Source: Miltoncostaea sp963762825 (lineage in GTDB: Bacteria > Actinomycetota > Thermoleophilia > Miltoncostaeales > Miltoncostaeaceae). Taken from it: a stretch of 64,000 bases of DNA. A program made the position numbers and the translations under genes. Shown here in pieces: positions 63,054 through 64,000 of the stretch. How positions within the stretch are numbered: the first letter of the stretch is position 1; each line of letters starts with the position of its first letter. The notes below the pieces were generated by a model. It ran no database searches, was not told the origin of the DNA, and was given only the letters and a program-made list of their open reading frames with translations. The stretch is from NCBI GenBank assembly GCA_963762825.1, contig CAVXLZ010000001.1, positions 1 to 64,000 on the forward strand, written 5' to 3'.

Positions 63054-64000
63054 GTGAGAACCATCATTGTCACTGGGGCCGCAGGTTATGTGGGCGGAAC
63101 GCTCACGCGGCGACTCCTCGCGGAGCCCGACACGTCCGTGATCGGCATCGATCTCTGCGAGATGGAGCACGGCGCCGAAGGGGTTCGGGAGATCCTCGAG
63201 CACCCGCGCCTCACGATGGTGCGCGCCGATGTCCGCGACACCGCCGCGATCGCTCCGCTCCTGTCGGGCGCCGACGGGGTCGTGCACCTGGCCGCCGTCG
63301 TCGGGGACCCCGCCGGCAAGCGCGATCCGGATCGGACCCGCGCCATCAACATCGACGCCAGCATCGCGCTGATCGACGCCAGCCGCGCCGCGGGCGTCGG
63401 GCACTTCATCTTCGTCTCCACCTGCAGCAACTACGGCGTCTCGGACACCGACACGCTGGTGACCGAGGACGGCGCGCTGAACCCCGTCTCGCTCTACGCC
63501 GAGACGAAGGTCGCCGTCGAGCGGCGCCTGCTCGAGGAGAAGGAGCTGCCGGCCACCGTGTGCCGGTTCGCGACCGTCTACGGGGTCGCCCCCCGCATGC
63601 GCTTCGACCTCACCGTGAACCAGTTCGCGATCGAGGCGCTGACCGACGGCGTCCTCGAGATCTACGGCGAGCAGTTCTGGCGCCCCTATGTGCACGTCGA
63701 GGATGCTGCCCGTGCCATCCAGCTCGTGCTCGCCAATCCCGACAAGAGCGCCGGCAGGGTCTTCAACGTCGGCAACTCCGATGAGAACTACACCAAGGGG
63801 ATGATGTACGAGCTCCTCAAGGAGCGCCTCCCGGAGCTGCGCGCCGAGTGGGTGACCATCAACGAGGATCCGCGCTCCTACAAGGTGAGCTTCCAGCGCA
63901 TCGCCGACGAGCTCGGCTACGAGACCACCTGGACCGTGCCGGCGGGGATGGATCAGATCATCGCCCAGGCCCGCCTGGGCGCCTTCCCGGACCCGGGGGC
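63054..64000 (+). CDS. NAD-dependent sugar epimerase/dehydratase (partial, runs off window)
   Basis: The GTG at 63054 has a GGGAG site five bases upstream. The product is an extended short-chain dehydrogenase with the nucleotide-binding VRTIIVTGAAGYVGGTLTRR, acidic turn VIGIDLCEMEHG and GVVHLAAVVGDPAGKRDPDR. The catalytic Ser region is FIFVSTCSNYGVSDTD, with active-site YAETKVAVERRLLEEKELPA (YxxxK). RFATVYGVAPRMRFDLTVNQ, WRPYVHVEDAARAIQLVLAN and VFNVGNSDENYTKGMMYELL follow. At least 315 residues are present and the end lies beyond 64000. It most likely makes an NDP-sugar for the neighbouring glycosyltransferases. Confidence 0.88.
   Translation, partial: MRTIIVTGAAGYVGGTLTRRLLAEPDTSVIGIDLCEMEHGAEGVREILEHPRLTMVRADVRDTAAIAPLLSGADGVVHLAAVVGDPAGKRDPDRTRAINIDASIALIDASRAAGVGHFIFVSTCSNYGVSDTDTLVTEDGALNPVSLYAETKVAVERRLLEEKELPATVCRFATVYGVAPRMRFDLTVNQFAIEALTDGVLEIYGEQFWRPYVHVEDAARAIQLVLANPDKSAGRVFNVGNSDENYTKGMMYELLKERLPELRAEWVTINEDPRSYKVSFQRIADELGYETTWTVPAGMDQIIAQARLGAFPDPG

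Overview
The window is about 70% GC with dense, high-GC codon use. Large bacterial-type SRP RNA, the block SRP RNA-dnaX-ybaB-recR-lysC-asd, actinobacterial-type conjugation proteins (a SCO6880-like protein with a TraC-like ATPase) and many secreted proteins ending in bacterial Ig-like folds all point to an Actinomycetota chromosome. The best guess, from remembered family resemblance only, is class Thermoleophilia (Solirubrobacterales).

Layout. (1) 1-3.6 kb is decayed accessory DNA: a broken secreted HNH (DUF1524-type) nuclease, a broken glycine-zipper membrane protein, a scrambled IS3 transposase and a truncated endonuclease/exonuclease/phosphatase gene. (2) 3.6-12.0 kb, minus strand, is one conjugation operon: pilin-like two-TM protein, VirB8/TcpC-like, TrbL/VirB6-like, SCO6880-like, TraC/VirB4-like ATPase, a small helical protein, TraG/VirD4-like coupling ATPase and an ArdC-like protein. 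Almost every member carries indel frameshifts but few nonsense codons. (3) At 12.1 kb lies the 3' half of a tRNA-Glu, the classic scar of tRNA-targeted integration. It is followed by nested junk: an IS21 istB interrupted by an IS256 fragment and fused to the C-terminal stub of a DNA methyltransferase. (4) 13.5-17.0 kb is an intact, tightly packed three-gene minus-strand operon of unknown function. It encodes a protein resembling the tRNA-guanine transglycosylase/DpdA fold, a small glycine-zipper/coiled-coil protein, and a helical protein with an OB-like tail. Interleaved inverted repeats with pseudoknot topology sit in its leader. This is my main candidate for an undescribed system. (5) 17.4-23.9 kb holds two surface proteins, an HTH protein, an IclR regulator, a cell-wall hydrolase, an excisionase-like protein and a tyrosine integrase. 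The integrase abuts the 3' end of tRNA-Ser(CGA), so this is probably one end of an integrative element.

(6) From 24 kb rightward the DNA is core-like: tRNA-Ser(GGA) and tRNA-Val(CAC), a frameshifted secreted protein, a large SF2 helicase with a hydrophobic C-terminal segment, release factor 3, a threonine-dehydratase-like enzyme and a secreted operon (FnIII-like, DUF4331, TPR). Next come SRP RNA, dnaX (one-base insertion), ybaB, recR, lysC and asd. After a cupredoxin lipoprotein there is a seven-gene minus-strand operon: sdhA, sdhB and an HdrB-like CCG subunit, then a glutaredoxin-like protein, an acetyltransferase, a membrane protein and a dolichol-phosphate-mannose-synthase-like GT2. An SLC13 carrier and an icd-mdh pair follow, so several TCA-cycle functions cluster at 45.7-53.5 kb.

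(7) 53.9-64 kb is a cell-surface/glycan region: two paralogous secreted parallel beta-helix proteins (the first with three DNA-identical C-terminal modules and a frameshifted linker), two GT4 glycosyltransferases, a Pro-rich coiled-coil membrane protein, a CelD-like acyltransferase and an NAD-sugar epimerase that runs off the end.

Frameshift positions and fold calls were judged by eye. Whether the indels are real decay or sequencing/assembly errors cannot be settled from this sequence alone.
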